Source: an uncultured Mollicutes bacterium (GTDB taxonomy: Bacteria > Bacillota_I > Bacilli_A > RFN20 > CAG-826). Taken from it: a DNA stretch of 64,000 nucleotides. The notes under the pieces were generated by a model that saw only the letters and a list, made by a program, of their open reading frames with translations, made no database searches and had not been told where the DNA came from. The position numbers and the translations under genes are program-made. How positions within the stretch are numbered: the stretch's first letter is position 1; each line of letters starts with the position of its first letter. Of this stretch, positions 17,482 to 26,807 are shown in pieces. The stretch spans positions 12,769 to 76,768 of the forward strand of contig UQCQ01000009.1 in assembly GCA_900539595.1 (NCBI GenBank). Reading direction: 5' to 3'.

Positions 17482-19332
17482 TTAATCTTTTTCTTTTATT
17501 TGTTTTTTCCACTCCTCTCCACGTTTTTCAGCAAACGCCTTTAAGGCAGACGCAGCTAGCCGGCTATCGCCAGTTTCCACCGCTTTAATAATGAGTTTCT
17601 TTTGCCCCAGCCGTTGTTTTTCTTCCGCAATCACTTCGCTACATCGATCTAGCAAAGAAGGGCTATAAGGCAAGGTGGGAGCTTCGTCAGCGACCGAAGC
17701 AATGATGTTGCTCATAGGGTTGCTGGAGGCCGACGGTTCGTTTTCTTCAATAAAAGATAGCAATCCAGCGATTTCAAATCCATCATCGGCGACTTCGGAT
17801 GCGTATTGAAGTAAATAGAATAGTATTTGCCTATAATTCTCTGAATAGAACGGGTTATCTCGCGATTGAATATCCCTGCGAGCCTTACCGTTGGTCAACA
17901 AATAATAGAGAATGGTGTTTTCAGCGAAATCAAGACGTTGAGTCCCTTTAGCAGTCCCCTTCGATAAGGGTCGAACATCCTGATTTTTTCCATTTCTCGA
18001 AGATGCGGAGGGCACTTCAATAGAATGCGCAATCGTTCGATTGTTTTGAGACAAGACGATTCGAAGCGCGCTTTCTTCGTATTGGAGAGCTTTTGCCAAT
18101 TTGGCAATGTGGTTTTCCTTTTCAATACCCGATTCCCTCATAATCGAAGGACCGAGGCGTTCGATGATTTCTTTCTTTTCCTCTGGACGATTGGCTTTTT
18201 TGAAATGAAGCAAATAGGAAAGTTGAAAATCAATGGGGTCGGAAAGAGTTTGCATTCTCTTTACCAAAGCATCCTTTCCGTCTTCTTGAAGAATGTCGTC
18301 GGGATCGCGTAAATCGTTTCCGTAGTCTACGATTTGGAAAGGGATGTTGGCGGCAGAGAGTTCTTCCATTGCCCCCATCATTCCCGTTTGCCCCGCCAAG
18401 TCCCCATCAAGGCAAAGGCGAATTTCACAACGCAACCTTTTTAGCAGAGAAACCTGATTTTTGGTAAGGGCGACTCCCATGAGGGCTATCGCGTTGGGAA
18501 GGCCCGCTTTGTCAAGGGCCATGACATCCATAAAACCTTCCAAAACATAGCAATAACCATCGTGATGAGCAGATTCGGCGACATTGTGATAGTTATACAG
18601 AACGTCACCTTTATGAAACAGCGGAGTCTCCGGCGAGTTGCGGTATTTACCGGATTGGGGGTCACGAATGATTTGTCGCGCACTGAAGCCAATAACGGCG
18701 CCACGGTTATCCCAAAGAGGGAAGGTGATTCGCCCAGCGTTAACATCGCGCATTTCAGAATCCGAGACATTGGAAATTCCGATTTCTTCGATGTTTTTCG
18801 GGGAAAATCCTTTTGCTCTAAGGAAGCGGACTGTAGCAGATCCGTCTAGGGGTGCATAGCCAATTCCAAACTTAGCCTGCGTAGCTTCATCAAGGTTTCT
18901 TTTGGCCAAGTATTCTCTCGCGGCAGCCCCCTCGTCCGTGGAAAGCGCATAACGATAATAGCTTTGCAGAGTGTCAATGCAATCCAACAACCGCTTCTTT
19001 TGCGGGTCTACCGTTGGCAGGGGGGCATCTTTTTCCAATCGGGGGTCGTGGAATCCAGCGATTTCCGCCGTTTTACGCACTGCTTCCATGAAGGAACAAT
19101 GGGTGTATTCTTGGACAAAACGAATGGAATTTCCCCCGTGCCCACAAACGAAACAATGATAAATTTGTTTTTCTACATTAATAGAAAGAGAGGGGTCGTG
19201 GTCGTCGTGAAAAGGACACCGAGCCGCATAATTCTTTCCTTTTTTCTGAAAAGAATCCGGAAGATAGTGTCGAACAACATCCGCGATATCAGCGGCTTTC
19301 AAAACGTCGTTAATTAATTCGCGGTCGTACAC
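17482..19332 (-). CDS. dnaG: DNA primase DnaG
   Basis: A 616-residue primase. The N-terminal zinc-binding domain shows CPFHDDHDPS and CFVCGHGGN (CHC2 type, about residues 40-65). The catalytic core has EGFMDVMAL and the TOPRIM LDGDLAGQTG. The C-terminal ~180 residues would hold the helicase-interaction domain but are less conserved. Starts with GTG at 19332, chosen for the strong AAAGGAGGAGAG ribosome site. First gene before rpoD as in most Firmicutes. Confidence 0.95.
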   Translation of the reverse strand: MYDRELINDVLKAADIADVVRHYLPDSFQKKGKNYAARCPFHDDHDPSLSINVEKQIYHCFVCGHGGNSIRFVQEYTHCSFMEAVRKTAEIAGFHDPRLEKDAPLPTVDPQKKRLLDCIDTLQSYYRYALSTDEGAAAREYLAKRNLDEATQAKFGIGYAPLDGSATVRFLRAKGFSPKNIEEIGISNVSDSEMRDVNAGRITFPLWDNRGAVIGFSARQIIRDPQSGKYRNSPETPLFHKGDVLYNYHNVAESAHHDGYCYVLEGFMDVMALDKAGLPNAIALMGVALTKNQVSLLKRLRCEIRLCLDGDLAGQTGMMGAMEELSAANIPFQIVDYGNDLRDPDDILQEDGKDALVKRMQTLSDPIDFQLSYLLHFKKANRPEEKKEIIERLGPSIMRESGIEKENHIAKLAKALQYEESALRIVLSQNNRTIAHSIEVPSASSRNGKNQDVRPLSKGTAKGTQRLDFAENTILYYLLTNGKARRDIQSRDNPFYSENYRQILFYLLQYASEVADDGFEIAGLLSFIEENEPSASSNPMSNIIASVADEAPTLPYSPSLLDRCSEVIAEEKQRLGQKKLIIKAVETGDSRLAASALKAFAEKRGEEWKKQIKEKD

Positions 19333-19368
19333 GTCGATCTCTCCTCCTTTCTTTCCGTATTTCGTTTG

Positions 19369-20748
19369 TTATTCCCCAATTTTATTTTCCAAATAAACCT
19401 TTAAATCCGCGATCGCGATACGCTCTTGTTCCATGGAATCGCGGTCACGGACCGTAACCATATGGTCTTCCGCGGTTTGAAAATCGACACAAATGCAATA
19501 GGGGGTGCCAATTTCATCTTGTCGGCGATAACGTTTGCCAATAGATCCCGTTTCGTCATAGCAAATCGAGAAATGCTTATTGAGCGAATTTGCAATTTCT
19601 AGCGCCCCTTCATTTAGTTTTTTAGAAAGGGGCAAAACGGCAACTTTATACGGAGCGAGGGCGGGCTTTAAGTGCATAACAACGCGCTTATCTCCATTTG
19701 CCAGTTCTTCTTCGTCGTAGGCATCCACGGCAACCATAAGGAATAAACGGTCAAGGCCCATGGAAGGCTCAATGCAGTAAGGAATGTACTTTTCGTTGGT
19801 TTCAGGGTCAAAATAAGTGAGGTCCTGACCGGAGAAATCCATGTGGCGTTTTAAATCGTAATCCGTACGATCGGCCACGCCCAAAATTTCACCCCATCCT
19901 AGCGAAGGGAAGAGGTATTCGACGTCCGTTGTTGCTTTCGAGTAAAACGCTAATTCTGCCGGTTCGTGGTCGCGATAACGAAGATTTTCATCCTTTACGC
20001 CGAGAGAATCGACGAATTTACGGCAATATTCTTTCCAATAAGCAAACCATTCAAGGTCTGTTCCGGGCTTGCAAAAGAATTCCATTTCGCACTGGTCAAA
20101 CTCGCGAGTGCGGAAAGTGAAGTTCCCCGGAGTGATTTCATTGCGGAAGCTTTTGCCTGTATTGCAAATGCCAAACGGAAGTTTTTTGCGGGTTGCGCGC
20201 TGAACGTTTTTAAAATTCACAAAAACGCCTTGTGCCGTTTCGGGGCGTAAATAAACAACACTGCTGGCATCGTCGGTGACTCCGATATGGGTTTTAAACA
20301 TCATATTGAACTTGCGAATCGGGGTGAAGTCACTTTTGCCACAAACAGGGCAAGTCATCGCGTGTTCTTTGATGAAAGCGTCCATTTGTTCAAACGTCAT
20401 CCCATCCACGTCCACATCTGGATATTCGCTTTTAATTAACTCATCCGCGCGGTGGCGAGCTTTGCAGGCTTTGCAGTCCACCATCGGGTCGTTGAAGGTC
20501 GAAACATGTCCCGTGGCTTCCCAAACTTTCGGGTTCATTAAAATCGCGGAATCGATGCCGACGTTTGTCGGGGATTCTTGAACGAATTTTTTCCACCAAA
20601 GATTGCGGATATTCCTTTTCATTTCCGAACCCAAAGGCCCGTAGTCCCATGTGTTGGACAATCCGCCATAGATTTGGCTTCCTTGGAAGACGAATCCGGC
20701 ATTCTGAAGATGTTGAGTAATGGTTTCAAATGAGAATTTGTTTGGCAT
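19369..20748 (-). CDS. glyQS: Glycine--tRNA ligase (single-chain alpha2 type)
   Basis: A 459-residue class II synthetase that charges tRNA-Gly. It begins with the typical [22 protein letters not shown], has [19 protein letters not shown] (motif 2) and EPSMGLDRL (motif 3), with the C-terminal anticodon-binding domain ([10 protein letters not shown]). CKACKAR and CPVCGKS inserts probably bind zinc. This is the archaeal/eukaryal-like form used by Bacilli and Mollicutes subsets. ATG at 20748 has AAGGAGG. Unlike alaS, no T-box leader is seen in front. Confidence 0.96.
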   Translation of the reverse strand: MPNKFSFETITQHLQNAGFVFQGSQIYGGLSNTWDYGPLGSEMKRNIRNLWWKKFVQESPTNVGIDSAILMNPKVWEATGHVSTFNDPMVDCKACKARHRADELIKSEYPDVDVDGMTFEQMDAFIKEHAMTCPVCGKSDFTPIRKFNMMFKTHIGVTDDASSVVYLRPETAQGVFVNFKNVQRATRKKLPFGICNTGKSFRNEITPGNFTFRTREFDQCEMEFFCKPGTDLEWFAYWKEYCRKFVDSLGVKDENLRYRDHEPAELAFYSKATTDVEYLFPSLGWGEILGVADRTDYDLKRHMDFSGQDLTYFDPETNEKYIPYCIEPSMGLDRLFLMVAVDAYDEEELANGDKRVVMHLKPALAPYKVAVLPLSKKLNEGALEIANSLNKHFSICYDETGSIGKRYRRQDEIGTPYCICVDFQTAEDHMVTVRDRDSMEQERIAIADLKVYLENKIGE

Positions 20749-20794
20749 TGGAGCCTCCTTATCTTCGAATTGTTACAGATAAAAAACCTGTCAA

Positions 20795-20822
20795 ATGTTA
20801 CGGGGGATATCTATCGTGTCAA
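20795..20822 (-). promoter_or_regulatory. Promoter for glyQS
   Basis: Consensus TTGACA at 20817-20822 and TAACAT at 20795-20800 with a 16-base spacer on the minus strand. The ~50-base leader holds a small ACAG/CTGT dyad but no T-box or other riboswitch that I can recognise. Confidence 0.5.
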
Positions 20823-20854
20823 CCCACTTTAAGAGTACGCTGGAGAAGAGGGTG

Positions 20855-21586
20855 TCAAATCTTAGATAATAAATCCAAGGTCCGTAGTTTCACGCCCGTA
20901 TTCTTTTCTAAATAATGGCCAAGGGACAAATAGATGGGTCGGCAAGCTTCCCAGCCTAAATTCACCCGCCCATAATCGGTGAGGGGTGCTTTGAAAATAT
21001 AACGATAAATTTTTAAAACCTCCCTTGATACCTTGCCCATGGTTTCATTTCGAAAGCAAGAGGGACATACAAATCCACCTGTATCGAGATCAATGGTTTC
21101 GATTTTATTTCTCGCACCGCAGCAAACGCATTCGTCCACATCAAGCCCAATTCCGCCGATTACCAATAGATGGGCAAAACAAATTAAACCAGTACAATAA
21201 GGGTCGCCACCCTTTTTTATGGCTTGAAATGCTCTCAATACCCAAGGAAACGCTTCCGCGGCTTCATCTTCTTGTAAAAAACGCAAAGACAATTCGATGA
21301 GTAGATTATCGATGGAAAATGCGTCTAAATTTTCACTTGGGAGCAAAATTTCTAACAGGGAGGCCTCCTTTAGAGTCGCATTTCCTTTTGAATCTATGGA
21401 CAAAGAAAATTCACAGGAACTCAACGGCTGCAGCGACATAGCCGATTTGGACGTTATCTTCTTAACGCCATGGGCATAAAAGCTGAAAAAGCCTTCCTTA
21501 GATAAGCAGGTAATAACTCCATCGCTTTCTTTGGACGTGGAGTTTCGCAAGACTATCCCGCTTCTTTTTATCCAATCACTTGTCAT
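20855..21586 (-). CDS. recO: DNA repair protein RecO
   Basis: A 243-residue RecFOR-pathway protein that loads RecA. N-terminal OB fold (GIVLRNSTSKESDGVITCLSKEG) and a C-terminal zinc finger with CVCCGA and CPSCFR. Last gene of the ybeY-cdd-era-recO run; its start lies 11 bp inside the era gene. Ordinary length for the family. Confidence 0.92.
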   Translation of the reverse strand: MTSDWIKRSGIVLRNSTSKESDGVITCLSKEGFFSFYAHGVKKITSKSAMSLQPLSSCEFSLSIDSKGNATLKEASLLEILLPSENLDAFSIDNLLIELSLRFLQEDEAAEAFPWVLRAFQAIKKGGDPYCTGLICFAHLLVIGGIGLDVDECVCCGARNKIETIDLDTGGFVCPSCFRNETMGKVSREVLKIYRYIFKAPLTDYGRVNLGWEACRPIYLSLGHYLEKNTGVKLRTLDLLSKI

Positions 21587-22457
21587 TGTACCCTAAATCC
21601 ATTAAGGCTTTCGGGGAGTTTCTCCAACCAGGAATGGCTTCAACTTCAATGGTTAGATGAGTGACGTGTTCATGCCACATTCTTTCCAATTCATGACGAG
21701 AAGACATCGATATTTTTTTAATCATTTGTCCGCCTTGACCAATCACAATCCCTTTGTGAGCCTTCTTTTCCACGATGATGGTGGCGGAAATGTTGTAACC
21801 TCCGCCTTCTTTGGTAAACTCGTCGATACGAACAGCGCTTTGATGAGGAATTTCGTCAAAAAGGAAATGCAATAATTTTTCGCGGATCACTTCTTTGGCT
21901 TGGTATTCTCTGTCCTTATCGGTTAAATAATCTTTAGGATAAAGGGGTTCCCCTTCCGTGAGATAAGGCTCGAGAGCCGTTTTAACCTCTTTGATGCCGA
22001 AATTTTCTTTAAACGATGCTTCAATCACCAAAGAATTCGGATAAGCGATTTTGACTTTTTCTTCGATTTTCCGGGCTTTTTCCACTTTAATAAGGTCAAT
22101 TTTATTAAGGACGAACAAAAGTGGGGAATCCGTTTTGATCGAAGACACAATTTTTAAATCTTGGTCCAGCGAATCAGAAGATGCGTCAAGAAAGTACAAA
22201 ATTGCATCTACTCCACGGGAACTTCCAAAAGCGGCGCGACGCATGTGGGATTCCAGTTTGCCATCCCCATAGTAAATCCCTGGAGTATCTACAAAGACAT
22301 ACTGACGATCCTTTTCTGTCAAAATGCCGCAGATCGAGTCACGGGTGGTTTGAGCCCTGGGAGAAACGATTGAGATCTTTTTTGAAAGTACACAATTTAA
22401 AAAGGTGCTTTTCCCCACGTTCGGACGCCCCATAATGGCGATTGTTCCAATTTTCAT
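21576..22457 (-). CDS. era: GTPase Era
   Basis: A 293-residue ribosome-assembly GTPase. G1 GRPNVGKS is near residue 9, G3 DTPG, G4 NKID, and the C-terminal KH domain has the typical HVTHLTIEVEAIPGWR. I start at the ATG at 22457, which makes an ATGA overlap with the cdd stop and directly precedes G1; a longer in-frame extension of 45 codons runs through cdd and is not Era-like. Confidence 0.95.
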   Translation of the reverse strand: MKIGTIAIMGRPNVGKSTFLNCVLSKKISIVSPRAQTTRDSICGILTEKDRQYVFVDTPGIYYGDGKLESHMRRAAFGSSRGVDAILYFLDASSDSLDQDLKIVSSIKTDSPLLFVLNKIDLIKVEKARKIEEKVKIAYPNSLVIEASFKENFGIKEVKTALEPYLTEGEPLYPKDYLTDKDREYQAKEVIREKLLHFLFDEIPHQSAVRIDEFTKEGGGYNISATIIVEKKAHKGIVIGQGGQMIKKISMSSRHELERMWHEHVTHLTIEVEAIPGWRNSPKALMDLGYNDK

Positions 22458-22858
22458 AAATCTTCTCCATTGAATGCGAAGGGCAAAAGCTCTTTCGCCG
22501 TTACGTGTTTTATTTCGTTCTTTAAATTGCCTAGATAAATGGGCGCATCTAGCGGGAACAGTTCCCACAAAACCTGACGACAAGCCCCACACGGAGAACA
22601 GGGTTCATCCGTATCGGCCACAATAGCGAGAGAAACAAAATCCTCTTTCTTCTTTCCACGCATCAAGGCGTGATAGATGGCATTTCTTTCTGCGCACATG
22701 CCAAGAGGGAACGATGCGTTTTCAATATTGGCTCCACAAAACACGCTCCCGTCAGCACATTCTAATGCCGCGCCTACTGCAAAATGCGAATAAGGGGAAT
22801 AAGACAAGGCACGTGCCTGTTTTGCTTTATCAAGCAACTCTTCCGGGCTTAATTTCAT
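22454..22858 (-). CDS. cdd: Cytidine deaminase
   Basis: A 134-residue homotetramer-type cytidine/deoxycytidine deaminase for pyrimidine salvage. Zinc-site motifs are CAERNAIYHAL (HAE-type, here CAE) and PCSPCGACRQVLWEL. Coupled by ATGA to ybeY upstream and to era downstream. Works with deoC and pdp elsewhere in the window in nucleoside catabolism. Confidence 0.95.
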   Translation of the reverse strand: MKLSPEELLDKAKQARALSYSPYSHFAVGAALECADGSVFCGANIENASFPLGMCAERNAIYHALMRGKKKEDFVSLAIVADTDEPCSPCGACRQVLWELFPLDAPIYLGNLKNEIKHVTAKELLPFAFNGEDL

Positions 22859-23325
22859 GGGTTAATCTCCTTCCAGGCTTTTAAAATCTTTTCTTGAAGA
22901 GGAAACATCACTTCTTCTTGTTTCTTTGTCACGTGGTCAAATCCAAGCAAATGAAGCATTCCGTGGACGAAAAGGAAGGAAAGTTCACGCTCAGGGGTAT
23001 TACCAAATTCTTGGGCTTGACGGAGGGCTTGGGGAATGCAAATAAAGATTTCTCCGAGCAAGATAGGAACATCGTCTCCCCCCACGATTTTTCCCAAATC
23101 ACTATGATCATCCTCAAAAGCAAAGCTAATAACGTCAGTTACCCGATCTATGCCGCGATAATCACGATTAATCGTGTGAATTTCTTCTTCTCCGACCAAA
23201 CTTAGGTCAATTTCATAATTTTTGCGAATCGATAAAAGGGAGGCGATCACATCCAAAAGCGATTCATATTTGCTTTCCCATTCGTCAAATTGGGCATCAA
23301 ATCGATTATCAAATTCTAATTCCAT
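22855..23325 (-). CDS. ybeY: Endoribonuclease YbeY
   Basis: A 156-residue metal-dependent endoribonuclease used in rRNA maturation. The zinc motif HGMLHLLGFDH (HxxxHxxxxxH) is near residue 120, and DRVTDVISFAF precedes it. TAATG overlap with the degenerate ABC-like gene upstream and ATGA overlap with cdd, so it is translated as part of that chain. Confidence 0.95.
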   Translation of the reverse strand: MELEFDNRFDAQFDEWESKYESLLDVIASLLSIRKNYEIDLSLVGEEEIHTINRDYRGIDRVTDVISFAFEDDHSDLGKIVGGDDVPILLGEIFICIPQALRQAQEFGNTPERELSFLFVHGMLHLLGFDHVTKKQEEVMFPLQEKILKAWKEINP

Positions 23326-24455
23326 TAATGCTTATCCTCCTTTTTCCTTTCCGCCTTGCGCCATTGGTAATAGCAGGCCAAATAGCATAACAAAGGAGAG
23401 GCTCCATAGGGAATTGCAAAGTAAGAAATAATTCGTCGCTCCTCCGCCGATAAAGAGAAAACAACGGAAAGCACAATGCCAACAACGGCAAACACAAAAC
23501 TACAAGCAAAGCCAAATTTAAGAGAAGGGGTCAGTTGGTCGTTCCCGTTATCTTCTGCAATAAAAGAAATGGGGAGAGCACACAAAAAGGCAAACAACGC
23601 ATTTAACCCAATGGATAATCCAAAAAACAGCGGAGTAATATTTTGAGAGCATTTGCAAAGAATCAAAACACAGAAGGAAAGAGCTTCAAAAAGGAAAAAG
23701 AATGCATGATTAACCCAATTTTTCTTGAAGTCATTGGAGATTTCGCCCCAGTTGAACCTTCTATTTCTTTTTGCGGTCGGCAAATGTTTTCTGCTTGTAT
23801 CATCTTCTTTTTGAGAAATTACTTTTGTGTCTTTTTGTTTTTCATTTCGGCGGTTGTTCGATTCTTCCGTGTCCAAGGACTCGGGAATAGAGGGGGTTTT
23901 TAGCCAAACGGTTTTCGAATCTTGAACCAAGGATCCTTCTGGCGGTTCTTTATCCCACGCCAAATCCCCAATGAGACCATCAAAAGCCTGGGCCAACCGC
24001 GTTTTGTCCTCCACGCAACCAGTTTCTTTATAAGGGGACCATTCATTTCCAATGTTCACGCCTAACGAGCGAGGTGTAATTTTAGGAGCATAAATAAGAA
24101 GGCGGCATAAAGACATTTGCTCCAGAATTCGTTGTAGAGAAAGCGATTGTTCCAATGCGTTCAAATGGGAGAAATCCAAGAAAAGAAAATTGGGATTCTC
24201 TCGGTTTTTAACTTCTTCTAAAAAAAGGGTTAAATCTGCATATTTCGTTAGAATATAAGCCGAGATTGGATCCGAAATGGGCCGGCCATCTAGTGAAAAT
24301 TCCCCATGCCAATCAGGCTGTGGATGGATAAAGTAATTGGCAACGGCGCTCGAATCATCGCCATATAGAAAAGTGACTCCCTTTAGCGTTCCACAGAGAT
24401 GAAACGCGGGACCATTTTCAGCATCGCGCCAAACAAACCCTTCGAGCATGAGCAT
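23325..24455 (-). CDS. Degenerate ABC-ATPase-like domain fused to membrane segments
   Basis: A 376-residue protein I could not place in a named family. Residues ~25-125 read like a shrunken ABC nucleotide-binding domain: LKGVTFLYG where Walker A would begin, but followed by DDSSAVAN instead of GxGKST; GEFSLDG like the usual GEIxIDG; and NFLFLDFSHL like Walker B without the catalytic Glu. No LSGGQ signature or helical domain is present. A charged linker (~190-245) is followed by about four membrane segments (~253-270, 276-298, 312-332, 340-360). It directly follows the C39-peptidase membrane gene and overlaps ybeY by TAATG. ATP hydrolysis seems unlikely; a regulatory or structural partner of the C39 protein is an inference. 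Confidence 0.6.
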   Translation of the reverse strand: MLMLEGFVWRDAENGPAFHLCGTLKGVTFLYGDDSSAVANYFIHPQPDWHGEFSLDGRPISDPISAYILTKYADLTLFLEEVKNRENPNFLFLDFSHLNALEQSLSLQRILEQMSLCRLLIYAPKITPRSLGVNIGNEWSPYKETGCVEDKTRLAQAFDGLIGDLAWDKEPPEGSLVQDSKTVWLKTPSIPESLDTEESNNRRNEKQKDTKVISQKEDDTSRKHLPTAKRNRRFNWGEISNDFKKNWVNHAFFFLFEALSFCVLILCKCSQNITPLFFGLSIGLNALFAFLCALPISFIAEDNGNDQLTPSLKFGFACSFVFAVVGIVLSVVFSLSAEERRIISYFAIPYGASPLLCYLACYYQWRKAERKKEDKH

Positions 24456-24487
24456 ATTTTAACCGATTTCCTCGACCTTTGCTTGAT

Positions 24488-25693
24488 TTATTTCCCGCTT
24501 GTGCGAACAAAATGAAACCAAAAATAGGATGCTTCGCTCCGGTTACTTAAAATTGAGGGCAAATAAGATGCCAAATCGTTAATCTGGATAGAAAATAGCA
24601 GGCATAGAATCAAACTTTCTAAGTAAGGGGATTCTTCGAGGTTCTGCTTGGTTAAACTGCTGCCCAAGCAAAACAAAAGGGAAATGAACAAAACTGCTAA
24701 AATTTTAAGAAGCCATAAACGAGAATACCTAAACCCCTTCTTTTGGTAGGATTTTTGTTTATTTTCTAATTCTTTTTTGTCGCTTTTCCCTCTTAAAAAA
24801 TCGTCTTCGTCTTTTTCCACCTCTTTTGCTATTTGCACGGAACGTATTTGAATAAAATAGAGCATAATCAGCAAAACTATCCCCACAATTCCCAACATCA
24901 CGCCTTGCCAAGGACTAGTAAAGCTTATGTAGAACAACAACGAACAAAGAATTCCAATTTCACAGGAAACACGAGGAATTGTTCCAAATATCGTGTTTTT
25001 ATAAGTGTAATAATGGGTGAATAGCTCTTTGCGTAAATTGGGATCTTCCTCCAACAAGCCTCGTTGATATTTCCGATCAAAGGAAGACTGGAGATAACGG
25101 GAACAAACTAAAAATAGGCCTAAACTCATTAAACCGACGAGGTAAAAAGGTAAGGCAATCCACTTGGATGCCCTTTCTGATAAAAGGAAGCCCAATCCAA
25201 TCAAAAAAACGGACACGAACGATAATAACATTGGAATCCATCCGTTTTTTATGGAACGAATGGTTGGCTTGGGGACATCGTTTTTTCGAGACACGACGCC
25301 CAAATCCGTTACCATCACAACGCCAGAGAATATCGTTTCAAATTTTCTAATCTTAATTTTTCTTTTTCCTCTAGAGGGATCCAATATGGTTAAATCTGAT
25401 TTTGATGCCTTTGCTAAAACGCACATATGCTGAAGACCGTCTTCTTCTAGAAGCACTAGTGCATTTTTAGAAGCCAAAAACCTCCAATCATAGGGGCTTC
25501 CAACGCGATAGGATCGAAGATTTAAGCCATACTTAGCTCCATATTCCTTTATCTCGTTTAGGGAAGGGGCGCTTCGCTCAGCGTCCGGCTCATCGGCGTA
25601 CGCCCAATTTCGGTTTTTATCGCGTTTGCATAACAGCATTTTAACGCAGGCATAACCGCATCCTTTGCTTTGACATTGATAAATAATTTTCAT
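24488..25693 (-). CDS. C39-peptidase domain protein with six-helix ABC-exporter-like membrane domain
   Basis: A 401-residue protein. Residues 1-130 match the C39 cysteine peptidase of bacteriocin-processing ABC transporters: oxyanion Gln6, catalytic Cys12 (GCGYAC, normally DCGxAC), His89 in LQHMCVL and Asp105 in ILDPSRG. Then come six likely membrane segments (about 153-171, 179-197, 243-259, 264-282, 327-344, 356-378) with long cytoplasmic loops, as in a type I exporter, but no ATPase domain. I chose the ATG at 25693 because C39 domains begin right there; a longer frame exists upstream. The next gene carries a degenerate ATPase-like domain. No precursor peptide gene was found nearby. Substrate and function are unknown. 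Confidence 0.7.
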   Translation of the reverse strand: MKIIYQCQSKGCGYACVKMLLCKRDKNRNWAYADEPDAERSAPSLNEIKEYGAKYGLNLRSYRVGSPYDWRFLASKNALVLLEEDGLQHMCVLAKASKSDLTILDPSRGKRKIKIRKFETIFSGVVMVTDLGVVSRKNDVPKPTIRSIKNGWIPMLLSFVSVFLIGLGFLLSERASKWIALPFYLVGLMSLGLFLVCSRYLQSSFDRKYQRGLLEEDPNLRKELFTHYYTYKNTIFGTIPRVSCEIGILCSLLFYISFTSPWQGVMLGIVGIVLLIMLYFIQIRSVQIAKEVEKDEDDFLRGKSDKKELENKQKSYQKKGFRYSRLWLLKILAVLFISLLFCLGSSLTKQNLEESPYLESLILCLLFSIQINDLASYLPSILSNRSEASYFWFHFVRTSGK

Positions 25694-25744
25694 ACATACA
25701 TTTAACGAATAGATTTGCGTTTCCGCGAAAAAAATGCACATATG

Positions 25745-25787
25745 AATAAAAAAGCCAGCAATTATCGAATTGATTTTTGCTAGCTTT
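25745..25787 (-). terminator. Terminator after deoC
   Basis: Minus strand AAAGCTAGCAA pairs with TTGCTGGCTTT (one G-U), followed by TTTTTATT. It separates deoC from the C39-peptidase gene. Confidence 0.85.
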
Positions 25788-25827
25788 CTGCAAAATCTTA
25801 ACGTTCTTTAAATAGAGGTTTCCAAAA

Positions 25828-26484
25828 TTAGAACAACTCTTTTTCTTTCATGATGTTAACGGATGCACTGCAACCAATGCGGTTCGCCCCGGCTTCCACC
25901 ATTTCTTCCACTTCGGACAAATGGTGAATTCCTCCGCTGGCTTTTACACCAACGTTTTCTCCAACCGTTTCTCTCATAATGCGCACGGCATGAACGCTTG
26001 CTCCACCCGCCTTGTTGAATCCTGTGCTGGTTTTTACGAATTGGGCGCCGCCACGAACGGAGGCCAGACAAGCCTCCTTAATTTCTTCGTCGGTCAGAAT
26101 GGATGTTTCCAAAATGACTTTCAAAGTAGTATCCCCAATTGCTTCCTTAACACGGCGAACTTCTTCTTCCGTGTAGGCAAAATCGCCCTCTTTCACCTTT
26201 CCGGTGTTGATGACCATATCTACTTCTTGAGCGCCTTCATCCACGGCAATAGAGGCTTCCGCGGCCTTAATCGAGACGCTATTGGCCCCCAAGGGGAAGC
26301 CAACGACGGTGCATACCTTTACGTCGCTTCCTTCGAGTTCTTTGGCACAAAGAGGGACAAAACAGGGGTTAACGCAAACGGAGGCAAAGTGATATTGCTT
26401 AGCCTCCTTGCACAAAGCGATAATTTCTTTTGATGTTGCCTCTTGTTTTAAAAGGGTGTGATCAAATAGTTTATTGAATTCCAT
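25828..26484 (-). CDS. deoC: Deoxyribose-phosphate aldolase
   Basis: A 218-residue DERA enzyme that cleaves deoxyribose-5-phosphate to glyceraldehyde-3-phosphate and acetaldehyde. The Schiff-base lysine is in FVKTSTGF and the family starts with DHTLLKQEAT. ATG at 26484 has an AAGGAGC site. It lies after the rpmF terminator and before its own. With cdd and pdp it forms a deoxynucleoside-degradation route. Confidence 0.95.
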   Translation of the reverse strand: MEFNKLFDHTLLKQEATSKEIIALCKEAKQYHFASVCVNPCFVPLCAKELEGSDVKVCTVVGFPLGANSVSIKAAEASIAVDEGAQEVDMVINTGKVKEGDFAYTEEEVRRVKEAIGDTTLKVILETSILTDEEIKEACLASVRGGAQFVKTSTGFNKAGGASVHAVRIMRETVGENVGVKASGGIHHLSEVEEMVEAGANRIGCSASVNIMKEKELF

Positions 26485-26500
26485 AAATGCTCCTTATGTG

Positions 26501-26522
26501 AAAAAACGTGCCAAAGGGCACG
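26501..26522 (-). terminator. Terminator after rpmF
   Basis: Minus-strand CGTGCCCTTTGGCACG hairpin followed by TTTTTT, between the rpmF stop and the deoC start. Confidence 0.85.
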
Positions 26523-26528
26523 CTTACA

Positions 26529-26720
26529 TTATTTCTGTTCTTTCTTTTTAACAGAGATAACTTCTTTGCCGTTGTAATAGCCGCATTCGGGGCAAACGCG
26601 ATGGGAGCGGATCATCGCGCCACAGTGCGGGCAGGCGACCAATCCGGTGACCTCGAGTTTGAAATGCGTACGGCGTAGACGTTTACGAGTTTTGCTCGTG
26701 CGACGTTGTGGGACTACCAT
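26529..26720 (-). CDS. rpmF: 50S ribosomal protein L32
   Basis: A 63-residue ribosomal protein starting [13 protein letters not shown] with a zinc ribbon CPHCG...CPECG, the zinc-binding form of L32. Ribosome site AAAGGAG before the ATG at 26720. It has its own promoter and terminator and is not preceded by a yceD gene, its usual partner. Confidence 0.95.
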   Translation of the reverse strand: MVVPQRRTSKTRKRLRRTHFKLEVTGLVACPHCGAMIRSHRVCPECGYYNGKEVISVKKKEQK

Positions 26721-26744
26721 TTGAAACTCCTTTCGAACGAAGGA

Positions 26745-26772
26745 ATTATATGAAATAAAGAATAGACATCAA
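26745..26772 (-). promoter_or_regulatory. Promoter for rpmF
   Basis: TTGATG at 26767-26772 and TATAAT at 26745-26750 with a 16-base spacer, minus strand, 25 bases upstream of the rpmF ATG. Confidence 0.65.
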
Positions 26773-26807
26773 CTCGAATTATTAGAAGATGTCCAAAAAA
26801 TTTAAAA

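Noticed and set aside
20749..20854. T-box in front of glyQS
   Set aside because: No GGGTGGNACCGCG-type motif or long leader; only a promoter and a short dyad.
22458..22592. N-terminal extension of era
   Set aside because: It lies inside cdd in another frame and does not resemble Era; the ATGA overlap supports the shorter form.
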